Notes: generated from the sequence alone by a model not told the origin. Positions 18,336-27,457 are shown, counted from the first letter of the stretch. The stretch is DNA of 64,000 nt from CALBZH01 sp964538515 (GCA_964538515.1 CAZIEW010000020.1:1-64000), one strand, 5' to 3'. Numbers and translations are program-made.

Positions 18336-19169
18336 ATGTCTCGGAGGCGCAGCAGCCAGGGACGGGAATCGACACGTATGGGAGTCCGCATCATCATCGT
18401 GTCGCTTTTTGCCTCCCTCTGGTTGCTCAACCCGAGCCCCGGTCTTACTCTCACTTCGGATGAAGAGAATACCATCGCTACCTATGAAAGGGTAGCACCA
18501 TCCATCGTGAACATCACGATAACGGCGGGCGAATCGAGCGAGTTGTTCCTCGGGATGCCCCAGGAGGGTGCGGGCTCCGGCATCATTTTGACCGCCGACG
18601 GCTTGATCGCAACCAATTTTCACGTGGTGGCTTCCGCCGAGGATATCGTGGTGACCGTGGAAGAGGGATTCCATTTCAGAGCGATCATCGTGCATGCGAT
18701 CCCCGAGCAGGACTTGGCGCTTCTCAAGATCGCTCCCGGGAAGCACTCCCTGAAGCCCATCCCCGTGGGGGATTCGTCAAAGATCCAGGTGGGCGAGAAG
18801 GTGTTGGCGCTCGGGAATCCATTCGGGCTCGGACGGACCCTCACGACGGGGAGCGTCAGCATGACGGGGCGAGACATCCGGGGCGAAGGAGCCATCCTCA
18901 GAGGGCTCATCCAGACCGATGCCTCCATCAACCCGGGCAATTCCGGAGGCGCCCTGGTCAACTCCAAAGGCGAGTTGATCGGAATGAATACGCTGATCCT
19001 CAGCCCCACGGGCTCCAGCATTGGAATCGGATTCGCCATTCCGAGCTCGAGGATCGCCTTGTTTGCCGGCGGGGCCGGAAGGACGTGGCAGCGCTACTTG
19101 GCGTGGGTGCTCGCCGTTCTGGTCGTCTATTCGCTCCTGCGATGGCTGTACCGCAGGGGGAGCCGCTGA
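18336..19169 (+). CDS. Trypsin-like serine protease without PDZ, C-terminal membrane anchor
   Basis: A 277-residue HtrA-type S1C protease. The catalytic triad is visible as His96 (TNFHVV), Asp126 (EQDLALLKI) and Ser203 (NPGNSGG). An N-terminal hydrophobic signal (IIIVSLFASLWLL) sends it to the periplasm. DegP/DegQ proteins carry one or two PDZ domains after the protease; here the domain is absent and the protein ends in a single membrane helix (YLAWVLAVLVVYSLL) plus Arg-rich tail. GGGAGGCGG upstream supports ATG 18336; 18378 is an alternative. A complete HtrA-like gene follows 38 bases later, so they are probably co-transcribed paralogues. Confidence 0.82.
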   Translation: MSRRRSSQGRESTRMGVRIIIVSLFASLWLLNPSPGLTLTSDEENTIATYERVAPSIVNITITAGESSELFLGMPQEGAGSGIILTADGLIATNFHVVASAEDIVVTVEEGFHFRAIIVHAIPEQDLALLKIAPGKHSLKPIPVGDSSKIQVGEKVLALGNPFGLGRTLTTGSVSMTGRDIRGEGAILRGLIQTDASINPGNSGGALVNSKGELIGMNTLILSPTGSSIGIGFAIPSSRIALFAGGAGRTWQRYLAWVLAVLVVYSLLRWLYRRGSR

Positions 19170-19207
19170 CGGTCGAAGAGGATAACCCCAACTGGAGAGG
19201 ACAACCC

Positions 19208-20305
19208 ATGATCAGTGAGAAAGCGGGCTGGCTCTGCCGCCGGGTTTGTCGGATCGCATTGATTCTGGCACTGAGCGTCGCCCCGGCCTGGGCCATGACG
19301 GAAGACGAGCGCAACAACATCGAAATCTATCAGCGACTGTCGCCGGGTGTGGTGAACATCACCAGCACGGTCCTCGAGCACGACTTTTTTTTCAACGTGA
19401 CCCCGCGGGAAGGCACGGGCTCGGGCGCCATCATCGACTCCCGGGGCTATATCCTGACCAACCACCACGTCATCGAGGACGCCCGTAAGCTGGAAGTCAC
19501 ACTGGCGAACGGAAAGAAGTATACCGCCAAGCTGGTTGGCTCGGACCCGGACACGGACATCGCGGTGGTGAAGATCGAGCCGAAAAAGATGGAGCTGGCC
19601 GTCATTCCCATGGGAACGTCGTCCAACCTCAAGGTGGGGCAGAAGGTCATCGCCATCGGTAACCCCTTCGGATTGAGCCAGACCCTCACCACCGGCGTGA
19701 TCAGCTCCATCGGCCGGGCCCTGCGGGCGTCCAACGGCTCCCTGGTCGAGGACATTATCCAGACGGACGCCTCCATCAACCCCGGAAACTCGGGGGGGCC
19801 CCTCATCGATTCGTCCGGGCAGATGATCGGGATCAACACGGCCATTTTCAGCCCCACGGGGGCGAACGTGGGCATCGGCTTTGCCATTCCCATCGACGCC
19901 GCCAAAGCGGTCCTCAATGACCTCATCGAAAAAGGCTACTATGCCTATCCATGGATTGGGGCTTCCATGCGGACCCTCACGCCGACGCTCGCCGAGGCCC
20001 TTAAGCTGCCCGTCGAATCGGGAGCCATGATCATGGAGGTCACACCGCGCGGACCGGCCGACAAGGCAGGACTCAAGGGCGGTCGGGAGCGCGCGCAGAT
20101 CGGCAATTACATCATCGTGGTCGGAGGCGACATCATCGTTCGCATCGAAGGAGAGCCTGTGGAAGACGCAGACGCCGCCATCCGCAAGATCCGAAGATAT
20201 CGTCCGGGCGACAAGATACGGGTGGAAGTGGTTCACTGGAACGGAAGCCGGTCCACCACCACGGTGACTCTTGGGGAAAAGCCCAAACCGTCGCGCGGGC
20301 GATAG
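19208..20305 (+). CDS. HtrA/Deg-family periplasmic serine protease
   Basis: A 365-residue periplasmic protease of the DegP/DegS type that should degrade or handle misfolded envelope proteins. A signal peptide (IALILALSVAPAWA, cleavage near residue 29) is followed by the S1 domain with His87 (TNHHVI), Asp117 (DTDIAVV) and Ser195 (NPGNSGGPL), then one PDZ domain (about 255-350, with GPADKAGLKGG and IVRIEGEPV). A single PDZ domain makes it closer to DegS in architecture. AGAGGAC precedes ATG 19208. It follows a PDZ-less paralogue on the same strand. Confidence 0.9.
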   Translation: MISEKAGWLCRRVCRIALILALSVAPAWAMTEDERNNIEIYQRLSPGVVNITSTVLEHDFFFNVTPREGTGSGAIIDSRGYILTNHHVIEDARKLEVTLANGKKYTAKLVGSDPDTDIAVVKIEPKKMELAVIPMGTSSNLKVGQKVIAIGNPFGLSQTLTTGVISSIGRALRASNGSLVEDIIQTDASINPGNSGGPLIDSSGQMIGINTAIFSPTGANVGIGFAIPIDAAKAVLNDLIEKGYYAYPWIGASMRTLTPTLAEALKLPVESGAMIMEVTPRGPADKAGLKGGRERAQIGNYIIVVGGDIIVRIEGEPVEDADAAIRKIRRYRPGDKIRVEVVHWNGSRSTTTVTLGEKPKPSRGR

Positions 20306-20315
20306 GAATTCACAA

Positions 20316-21983
20316 ATGGAGGCAAGATTGAGCACACCCGTTACTCTGCTGAATCCCAGACGCCCCGGCCCCATCACGATTGTCGTGATGGACGGGATAG
20401 GCTGCAGAGCCTCAACCGAAGGCAATGCCGTATCGCAAGCATTCACCCCCCACCTGGACTGGCTTCTCGAGCACTGTCCCCACACGCTTCTCAAGGCCCA
20501 CGGGACCGCCGTCGGACTCCCTTCGGACGAAGACATGGGCAACTCCGAGGTCGGACACAACGCCATGGGGGCCGGGCGCTTCTATCCGCAGGGGGCCAGG
20601 CTCGTGAACGAAGCCATCGATTCGGGCCGGATCTTCCGAAGTCGCGCCTGGGAGCTGCTCACAAGCCACGTGAAGGCCAACAACGGCACGCTCCATTTCC
20701 TGGGTCTCTTTTCGGACGGAAACGTTCACAGCCACCTGGACCATCTCAAGAAGATGATCACCCGAGCCGCCTTCGAAGACGGCATCCAGAAGGTCAGAGT
20801 CCATGCCCTGCTCGACGGCCGGGACGTCGGCGAAACCTCGGCTCTGGAATACGTGCTCCCCTTCGAAGCGTTCCTGAAGGACGTGAACGAGCGCGCCGGG
20901 GTCGATTACCGGATCGCGAGCGGCGGCGGCCGCATGAAGATCACCATGGACCGCTACGAAGCGGACTGGGACATGGTGGCACTCGGGTGGAAAACCCACA
21001 TCGCCGGTGAAGGGAGACGCTTCCCTTCCGCCGAGGAAGCCATCACGACTTTTCGCAAGGAAAACCCGGGCGTCATCGACCAGGATTTGCCGCCCTTTGT
21101 CGTCGCCGATGCGGCGGGCCCCGTGGGGCCGGTTCGAGACAGCGACGCCGTGATCTATTTTAACTTCCGGGGGGATCGAGCCATCGAGATCTCACGGGCG
21201 TTTGACGAGGAGCATTTTGACAAGTTCGAGCGCACGCCCTATCCCAAAGCCCTCTACGCCGGCATGATGGAGTACGACACCGAGGCTCACATCCCGAAGA
21301 ATTACCTCGTCGAGCCCCCTTGCATCGAAGAAACCTTCGGCGAGGAGCTCTGCCGGCGCGGGATTCGCCAGGCCGCGATCAGCGAGACTCAGAAATTCGG
21401 TCACGTGACCTACTTTTGGAATGGAAACCGGTCAGGAAAGTTCGACGAGCAACTGGAGGAATATATCGAAATCCCATCCGACCGGGTCCCGTTCGAAGAG
21501 CGGCCGTGGATGAAATCGGCGGACATCACGGACCGAACCATCGATGCCATTACATCCGGACGTTTCGACCTCATCCGCATCAACTACCCGAATGGGGACA
21601 TGGTGGGGCACACGGGCGTCTTTCAGGCCACCCGCATCGGCGTCGAATCCGTGGATCTCGGCCTGGGGCGGCTGATGAAGGCGACGGAAGCGGCCAAGGG
21701 CATTCTCCTTGTCACAGCCGATCACGGCAACGCCGAGGAAATGTTCGAGACGGACAAGAAGACCGGCAAGGCCAAGATCGAGAACGGCCACCCCAAAGCA
21801 AAAACGGCTCATACGCTGAACCCTGTCTGGTTCATCGTCTACGATCCGGCCGGGAACGGTGGCATCCGAATCAACCCCGATGTCTCCGAGCCGAAGCTTT
21901 CCAACATCGCGGCGACGTGCTTCCAGCTTCTCGGGATGGAGCCGCCTGCGATCTACGATCCGCCGCTGCTGCTGATCGAATGA
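20316..21983 (+). CDS. gpmI: 2,3-bisphosphoglycerate-independent phosphoglycerate mutase
   Basis: Interconverts 3- and 2-phosphoglycerate in glycolysis/gluconeogenesis using two Mn ions and a phosphoserine intermediate. Visible: VVMDGIG at the start, the nucleophile in MGNSEVGHNAMGAG (Ser77), LFSDGNVHSHLDH, LLDGRDV and the metal-binding TADHGNAEEM near the C-terminus. 555 residues, slightly longer than the usual 510-550. ATG 20316 has a weak AGGA; a TTG at 20329 has a better GGAGG seven bases upstream and is a real alternative that trims four residues. It converges with the fusion gene with only four bases between stops. Confidence 0.95.
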   Translation: MEARLSTPVTLLNPRRPGPITIVVMDGIGCRASTEGNAVSQAFTPHLDWLLEHCPHTLLKAHGTAVGLPSDEDMGNSEVGHNAMGAGRFYPQGARLVNEAIDSGRIFRSRAWELLTSHVKANNGTLHFLGLFSDGNVHSHLDHLKKMITRAAFEDGIQKVRVHALLDGRDVGETSALEYVLPFEAFLKDVNERAGVDYRIASGGGRMKITMDRYEADWDMVALGWKTHIAGEGRRFPSAEEAITTFRKENPGVIDQDLPPFVVADAAGPVGPVRDSDAVIYFNFRGDRAIEISRAFDEEHFDKFERTPYPKALYAGMMEYDTEAHIPKNYLVEPPCIEETFGEELCRRGIRQAAISETQKFGHVTYFWNGNRSGKFDEQLEEYIEIPSDRVPFEERPWMKSADITDRTIDAITSGRFDLIRINYPNGDMVGHTGVFQATRIGVESVDLGLGRLMKATEAAKGILLVTADHGNAEEMFETDKKTGKAKIENGHPKAKTAHTLNPVWFIVYDPAGNGGIRINPDVSEPKLSNIAATCFQLLGMEPPAIYDPPLLLIE

Positions 21984-21987
21984 ACGC

Positions 21988-23421
21988 TCAGCGGCCGTTT
22001 TCGCGGACGGACACCGAGCAGGAGACGGAATCGCCGCGTTTGAGGGTAAACCGGACGACTTCGCCGCGTGAGGCAAAGCGAACGGGAATGCCGGACACCC
22101 CGGCGCCGCAGGTGGTGAACCCTTGCATGGATTTGTAGCGCCACGGACCGAAGCAGAAACGGCGAGGAGCGCTGCTGTGGGTGAAGATGGGACCGATGCG
22201 GGGCAGCTGGATCTGACCGGCGTGCGTGTGCCCGCACAGGTACAGCTGGGGGCTGAAGCGCGCCGCTTCGCGATAGATCTCGTTGGAATGGACCGCCAGG
22301 ATTTTGAATGCACCGGCGGGGACCTCCTCGAAGGCCCTCTCCAAGTCGTGACATTTGTACATGTGCGGATCGTCCGTCCCGACGATCCAGATCCGCTCGC
22401 CGTTGCGCTCGATGGCATGGGATTCGTTTACCAGGTAGGTGACACCATCCTCGGTGAGCGGTTCGATGATCTCCGTGCAGTCATGGTTGCCGAGAATCCC
22501 GTAGATGCCGTCCTTGACCTGAATGTGCGGAAGCAGCGCCCGGAAGTGAGCCAAGGCTTCTTCGAAGGGGCCGTAGGTCTGCATGCGCAAGTCCCCCCCC
22601 ATGATGCACAGGTCAGCGGGAAGTGAGCCAACGATCGGCTGCAGGGTTTCAGTAAGCCCGTGCAGCCCATCCAGGTGCAGGTCGGACAGGAAGAGGATCT
22701 GATACCCGTCGAACGAAGGGGGCAGGTCGGGAAACGTGAGGAGGACTTCGGATGTGTCGACTTGCAGCGCATTGCGCTTCCCGCGCTCGTAGAGCCCCAA
22801 GAGACGAAAGACCCCTTTCATGAAGACGTGATAATAGATGGCGTCTTCGAAATTGATGAAATGGTGAAATGGGTTGGCGGTAATCTGGCATGAGCGCCAC
22901 TCCCGCAGACGAACGCGCGAGCTGACCGGGCGGGGATAGGCTTCGAACGGCTCCGAGCGCAGGATCCGTTTGAAGAACCAGGACCCTGCGAAGGCGCCGA
23001 CGCAGAAAACAACCAGGAGAGCTGCTTGAATCCCGGGGCTGATGCCGATGATGGTGCCCAGCAGGAGGACGGGAAATGCTCCTTCGAGCAGCTGGTCCAG
23101 CCCGGGTGACACGTCGCCGCTGGGCAGAGCCAGCCTGCGCTTGATGAAGCTCGTCAGGAGATCACCCGCCATGCTGAAAAGCGCCGCCAGTGCTCCGAGC
23201 CACCCGGTCAGCCCGAGCAGCCACCCGGCCAAAGCGCCCGCAGCCAATCCGCCGACGAGACCTCGGTAGGTTTTGTGCGGCCCGAGCAGGGGCTTGCCAT
23301 CCCGCCACATTCGGCTGCAATCCACGGGAGTGCTCCACCGCTCCCCCAAGAAATGGGTCAGCAGCGGCGGCGCGAAATTGACCAGCCACAACAGCAAAAG
23401 GATCTTCATGAACCAGGACAT
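21988..23421 (-). CDS. CDP-archaeol-synthase-like/metallophosphoesterase fusion
   Basis: A 477-residue two-part protein. Residues about 1-165 are membrane helices with GPHKTYRG and GDLLTSFIKRRL, the signature of the DUF46/CarS branch of CDP-diglyceride synthases, which join CTP to lipid alcohol phosphates. Residues about 235-477 are a calcineurin-like phosphoesterase with the full metal-binding set: FLSDLHLDG, GGDLR, GNHD, VHSNE and GHTHAGQ. The middle (about 165-235) links the two without obvious homology. I infer coupled lipid-headgroup chemistry at the membrane, but no substrate can be read. It is divergent from the radical SAM gene with 41 bases between starts. Confidence 0.78.
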   Translation of the reverse strand: MSWFMKILLLLWLVNFAPPLLTHFLGERWSTPVDCSRMWRDGKPLLGPHKTYRGLVGGLAAGALAGWLLGLTGWLGALAALFSMAGDLLTSFIKRRLALPSGDVSPGLDQLLEGAFPVLLLGTIIGISPGIQAALLVVFCVGAFAGSWFFKRILRSEPFEAYPRPVSSRVRLREWRSCQITANPFHHFINFEDAIYYHVFMKGVFRLLGLYERGKRNALQVDTSEVLLTFPDLPPSFDGYQILFLSDLHLDGLHGLTETLQPIVGSLPADLCIMGGDLRMQTYGPFEEALAHFRALLPHIQVKDGIYGILGNHDCTEIIEPLTEDGVTYLVNESHAIERNGERIWIVGTDDPHMYKCHDLERAFEEVPAGAFKILAVHSNEIYREAARFSPQLYLCGHTHAGQIQLPRIGPIFTHSSAPRRFCFGPWRYKSMQGFTTCGAGVSGIPVRFASRGEVVRFTLKRGDSVSCSVSVRENGR

Positions 23422-23462
23422 GGGAAGGTTCCGTTTCGCTCAAAACGAGGCATTGTAGGCAA

Positions 23463-24779
23463 GTGGCTGTGCATCCGCTGGTTGTCGTCTTCCGAATCGG
23501 TCGAACGAATCGTTACAGCTTCCTGGCCCTTGAGGCCGGCATGGAAGCAACCGAAGGCCTTTCCGACATCGACGTCGTCCACAGCCCTCAACGGGAGTGG
23601 CGACCATTCTTTCGGCAGCTGGATTCTCTGCTGCAGGTCAACCGGATCGTTCTTGTCGCCTATTCGCTCATGACGGCCCATCTGGGGCGCGTACGCCCGG
23701 AGCTGCAGCGTCTGGCCAACCATCCCGAACGGCAGCGTATCGTCCTGGTGGGCGGCGGCCCACACGCCGCTGGCACGCCGAAATCGGCACTCGCCCTCGG
23801 CCTCGACGCCGTCTGCACCGGGGAAGGTGAGCACACGTTCCCGCAACTAGTCCTGCACCTTCGCGAGCACGGCCGTTTGGATTCCTTTACTTCACCCGGT
23901 TTCTACGTTGCGGTCAACGGGAATGTGCAGTTCACCGGCCGGGCGGCCCCCGTTTCCTTGGACGACACGCCCCCCCTTCCCATTCGGGCCGGCCGCTACG
24001 GACCCATCGAGATCAGCCGCGGATGCCCCCACCGCTGCAAGTACTGTCAGACCCCCGTTTTCAAAGGCACACGCATGCGGCATCGATCCACGGACGCCGT
24101 GGTCCATACCGTGAGACACCTGGTGAAGGCCGCCAAAGTCGATGTGCGCTTCATCACCCCAAACGGACTCGCCTATGGCTCCTCCGACGGACACACGCTG
24201 GAGCTGGATCAGCTGGTCCGGCTGCTCACCGCCATTAGACGGGAGCTCCCGTCCCACGGCCGGATCTTTTTCGGCTCCTTCCCATCGGAGGTCCGTCCCG
24301 AGCTCGTGACCAAAGAGGCCGTTCGCCTCATTCGAGAGGTTTGCAGCAACACCAGCATCGTTCTCGGCGCCCAGAGCGGCAGCCCGCTCATGCTCGACGC
24401 CATGCGGCGGGGACACACGGTAGACCAGGTGAGGCAGGCTTGCGCGACCATCCTGGAAGCCGGTCTGGAGCCCGTCGTGGACTTCATGCTCGGGCTACCT
24501 CGTGAAACCATGGACCAGATGAGGGAGACAATGCGGCTCATGGAAGCCCTGGCCAAGGACGGAGCCCGCATTCATCTCCACTCCTTCATGCCCCTCCCGG
24601 GCACTCCCTGGGGAGGACTCAGCCCAACCTCCATTCCAGCTGAAATCCGCTGCCATGTGGAACGGTTGATCACCGGCGGCAGCCTTTTCGGCCAGTGGAA
24701 AGCCCAGGAGCGTCTTGCATTGGTCGAGCCTTCCGGCGAGCAGGGGGACCTATGTCAGAAAGGACAGGGACACATTTGA
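23463..24779 (+). CDS. B12-binding-type radical SAM protein (MJ_1487-like)
   Basis: A 438-residue radical SAM enzyme. The 4Fe-4S ligands are Cys188, Cys192 and Cys195 in SRGCPHRCKYCQTP. The N-terminal 150 residues are a Rossmann-like cobalamin-binding-type domain (IVLVGGGPHAAGTP, VCTGEGEHTF), though the DxHxxG B12 motif is not obvious. The pattern resembles the MJ_1487 subfamily found mostly in archaea; the chemistry is unknown. It starts with GTG. A hairpin terminator lies 87 bases after the stop. Confidence 0.8.
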   Translation: MAVHPLVVVFRIGRTNRYSFLALEAGMEATEGLSDIDVVHSPQREWRPFFRQLDSLLQVNRIVLVAYSLMTAHLGRVRPELQRLANHPERQRIVLVGGGPHAAGTPKSALALGLDAVCTGEGEHTFPQLVLHLREHGRLDSFTSPGFYVAVNGNVQFTGRAAPVSLDDTPPLPIRAGRYGPIEISRGCPHRCKYCQTPVFKGTRMRHRSTDAVVHTVRHLVKAAKVDVRFITPNGLAYGSSDGHTLELDQLVRLLTAIRRELPSHGRIFFGSFPSEVRPELVTKEAVRLIREVCSNTSIVLGAQSGSPLMLDAMRRGHTVDQVRQACATILEAGLEPVVDFMLGLPRETMDQMRETMRLMEALAKDGARIHLHSFMPLPGTPWGGLSPTSIPAEIRCHVERLITGGSLFGQWKAQERLALVEPSGEQGDLCQKGQGHI

Positions 24780-24865
24780 CTGGGAAAGGGATGTCGCTGG
24801 GCTCTTGCACCGCTCCATCCGATCCTCCGGATTCAGGCATGAGCGGAGCTGAGTCATGAAACCAA

Positions 24866-24897
24866 ATGAGCCCCCGCGTGCGTCCATGGGGGCTCAT
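24866..24897. terminator. Bidirectional hairpin terminator
   Basis: A perfect ten-base inverted repeat, ATGAGCCCCC (24866-24875) and GGGGGCTCAT (24888-24897), sits between the convergent radical SAM and sigma-factor genes. On the minus strand it runs into ATTTGGTTTC, a weak T-tract, so it most likely serves the sigma-factor transcript and also blocks read-through from the left. Confidence 0.75.
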
Positions 24898-24932
24898 CCT
24901 GCGTTCCTGAGGTTTACCGTCGCGGACCGAGA

Positions 24933-26252
24933 CTATTCCATGAACGTTCGGAGGGTCGCCTGACGATTGGGATTTCGAAGCTTCCTCAACGCCTTCTTCT
25001 CGATTTGGCGGATTCTCTCTTTAGACACGTTGAATGCCTTCCCGATTTTTTCGAGCGTCTCCGCAGGCTGCCCATCGAGGCCGAAGCGAAGGCGGAGGAT
25101 CTTTTCCTCCCGCGGCTGCAGCGTCGAGAGCAGGCTTCGCGTCATCTCGGCGAGCTCCCGATCCGAGCACTCATCCATGGGAGACGTCGCGCGCTCGTCT
25201 TCAATGAAGTCCCCCAACCGCTGCTCATCGTCCCCAATCGGCGTTTCCAGGGACACCGGCTGGGCAGCCAGAGTGAGGACCATTTGGACCTTCTCCAAGG
25301 GCAGATCGGCTCGGTCGGCGATCTCCTGCGGCGTGGGCTCACGCCCGAGCTCCTTGAGAAGCCCGTAGAAGACTTTGAAGAACAAGTTTTTGAGCTCAAT
25401 GAAATGAACCGGAAGCCGTATGGTGCGCGTCTTGTCATAGATGCCACGAATAATGCTCTGACGCACCCACCATGTGGCGTAAGTGCTGAAACGATTTCCT
25501 TTGGTGTGGTCGAACCGTCCCACGGCTTTGAGCAGTCCGAGATTCCCCTCCTGGATGAGATCGTCGAAGCTCATGCCACGCCCTCGGTAGCGCTTGGCGA
25601 TGCTGAGCACCAACCGCAGGTTCGCCTTGACCATCTCCTGCTTGGCCGAATCGATGGCTGCCATTGTCCGGCGCGTCTCTTCCAGCAGCTGCCTGTGAGT
25701 CTCCTCTTCTGGGTGGTCAGCCGCCGCACGCTCGAGGGTGCGAATGATCACCTTGAGCACTTTGTCCCGAACGCCGGGGAAGGTTTTTTCGTGATCGAGC
25801 AACCGCTCCACCTTGCCATGAAGGTCCTTGACGAGCTTGTCGCGCTCCCCGTAGGTTGCGACTAGGGCGACCAGATGATTCTGACCTTCCCGGATGGCGA
25901 GCGCAAGCTCGACCTCCCGCTCCTGGGTCAAAAGCGGATAGCTTGACACTTCCTTGAGATAACAGGTCACGGGATCATCTTCGAATTCATCGGGCGCAGA
26001 TTCGCACACCGCGATCCCATTTTCGTCTTCTTCACTCACTTCCGCACACAATTCCGCCTCTTCTGCCTCCTCGACACTGTCAACCTGACGCTCTTCCGCG
26101 TCCACTCCCCCATCCAGGGCAAACTCAGAACCGTTGAGCTCTTCAGACTCAGCCAACCCTTCCTCTATGAGCCTGGTAATCTCCTCCGGCACCTCCTTGT
26201 TCTCCAGGAGGGCATCCAGAGAAATACACTTGTCAACGGAATAGGCTCTCAT
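24933..26252 (-). CDS. RNA polymerase sigma-70 factor (RpoD/RpoS group)
   Basis: A 439-residue primary-like sigma factor. Region 1.2 begins at DPVTCYLKEVSSYPLLT. Region 2 is KANLRLVLSIAKRYRGRG...FSTYATWWVRQSI with the -10-binding residues. Region 3 has LGREPTPQEIADRADL, and region 4 ends with EKIGKAFNVSKERIRQIEKKALRKL, the -35 helix-turn-helix. Region 1.1 is replaced by a short, very acidic segment (residues about 30-95, rich in Glu/Asp). Size and lack of region 1.1 fit a group 2 (RpoS-like) factor better than RpoD. Shine-Dalgarno AGGAGG lies seven bases before ATG 26252. Its own promoter is visible upstream. Confidence 0.9.
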   Translation of the reverse strand: MRAYSVDKCISLDALLENKEVPEEITRLIEEGLAESEELNGSEFALDGGVDAEERQVDSVEEAEEAELCAEVSEEDENGIAVCESAPDEFEDDPVTCYLKEVSSYPLLTQEREVELALAIREGQNHLVALVATYGERDKLVKDLHGKVERLLDHEKTFPGVRDKVLKVIIRTLERAAADHPEEETHRQLLEETRRTMAAIDSAKQEMVKANLRLVLSIAKRYRGRGMSFDDLIQEGNLGLLKAVGRFDHTKGNRFSTYATWWVRQSIIRGIYDKTRTIRLPVHFIELKNLFFKVFYGLLKELGREPTPQEIADRADLPLEKVQMVLTLAAQPVSLETPIGDDEQRLGDFIEDERATSPMDECSDRELAEMTRSLLSTLQPREEKILRLRFGLDGQPAETLEKIGKAFNVSKERIRQIEKKALRKLRNPNRQATLRTFME

Positions 26253-26357
26253 TAATTTCCTCCTGTGGGCAATGGGTGGAAACGACACGTTGCCCGATAG
26301 TCTTGCATTCAAATCCCCCTTTATGGGAGCCCCGCTCCGAGCCTAAGGGAAACTGTG

Positions 26358-26386
26358 AATATAAATCATACCTAACCAAAAGTTAA
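26358..26386 (-). promoter_or_regulatory. Sigma-70 promoter for the sigma-factor gene
   Basis: On the minus strand TTAACT (-35, complement of 26381-26386) and TATATT (-10, complement of 26358-26363) are 17 bases apart, giving a start about 100 bases before ATG 26252. The stretch is AT-rich relative to the flanking genes, as promoters in GC-rich genomes usually are. Confidence 0.55.
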
Positions 26387-26473
26387 GTCTTTTTTTTCTA
26401 CAGTCAATCAATTCGAGACCAAGTCCGTTCGACTTTCAACAACATTTTTCCTGGCTGGGTATCGTTCTAACCC

Positions 26474-27457
26474 CTATAGATGGAGCTCCACGACGTTCCC
26501 GTCCTGGAGCACGTGGTCCCGCTGGACCATTTGACCGTCAAAGACACCTTGTCCCCAGATTTTCGCGAATTTCAGCTTGCTCACGAAGTCCTTATGGATC
26601 TTTTCGGCGAGCCCTTCGAGCGTGCTGCCCCGCGGCAGGACAAACGGGGACTTGAAATTGGGCTCCTTTCCGGGGGCTCGCGTGTAGACTCGAATGATAT
26701 CGGAAAGACGGTAGATTTCCTTCAGGAGCACATCCAGGCCGAAACCCGCCTGCACGGAGATCCCGAGCTTGGGCAGGTCGCTTTCCAGCAATTCGACAAG
26801 CGTGTGATAGTCCTCCTCGTCTCTGACCGTATCGAGGCCGTTGACAACCAGCAGGATCTTTTTGAAAAAAGGACGCTTTTTCAAGTCTTCCGGAACAGGA
26901 TGCCCTTCGGGAAAGATCCTCAGCTCTCCAAGGATCTTCAAGGTCTCCTCGTACCCCTCGATGGGATCCTCGTGCAGGCTCAACAGAACGACCAACATAT
27001 CGGCCCGTCGCATGAGGTCGGTCATCCACGGATCAAGGAATTCCCTTGAGAGCGGTGGCGTGTCAACGAACTGGAATTTGATGTTCTCGAATGGGGCCAT
27101 GCCGGGGGTCGGCCTCCAGGTCGTGTGGGGAAACGGAGCGATCTCGGGCCGCGCGTTCGTTAGCGCCGCCACCAGCGACGATTTGCCCGTGTTGGGCGGC
27201 CCAACCACCACGATCTGCCCCGCTCCTTCGCGCTCGATGACGTAGCTCGCCCCCTTACCGCCCCCCTTCTTTGACTGGGACTCTTCTTTGACCTTCGCGA
27301 TGCGCCGCCTGAGGTCGGCCCGAAGCTTGTCCGTCCCTTTGTGCTTGGGCATGATGGTGAGCATCTCCTCCAGGATCTCCAGTCGCTCCTGGAAAGACCT
27401 CGCCTCTCGGAGTCGCTTCTCCGCCTCGTAATAGGTCGGGGGAAGATTCGCCGGCAT
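26474..27457 (-). CDS. DRG/OBG-like GTPase with TGS domain
   Basis: A 327-residue GTPase resembling archaeal/eukaryal developmentally regulated (DRG/Rbg) GTPases. The layout is a helical N-terminus (1-75), G domain and C-terminal TGS domain (LPRGSTLEGLAEKIHKDF...GNVVELHL). P-loop GPPNTGKSS is at residues 86-94. G3 reads DTPPL where DRG proteins have DTPG, and G4 reads NGLD instead of NKxD, so guanine recognition may be altered. DRG proteins act on ribosomes in other domains of life; a bacterial role is inferred only. AGGAGG is eight bases before ATG 27457. Confidence 0.78.
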   Translation of the reverse strand: MPANLPPTYYEAEKRLREARSFQERLEILEEMLTIMPKHKGTDKLRADLRRRIAKVKEESQSKKGGGKGASYVIEREGAGQIVVVGPPNTGKSSLVAALTNARPEIAPFPHTTWRPTPGMAPFENIKFQFVDTPPLSREFLDPWMTDLMRRADMLVVLLSLHEDPIEGYEETLKILGELRIFPEGHPVPEDLKKRPFFKKILLVVNGLDTVRDEEDYHTLVELLESDLPKLGISVQAGFGLDVLLKEIYRLSDIIRVYTRAPGKEPNFKSPFVLPRGSTLEGLAEKIHKDFVSKLKFAKIWGQGVFDGQMVQRDHVLQDGNVVELHL

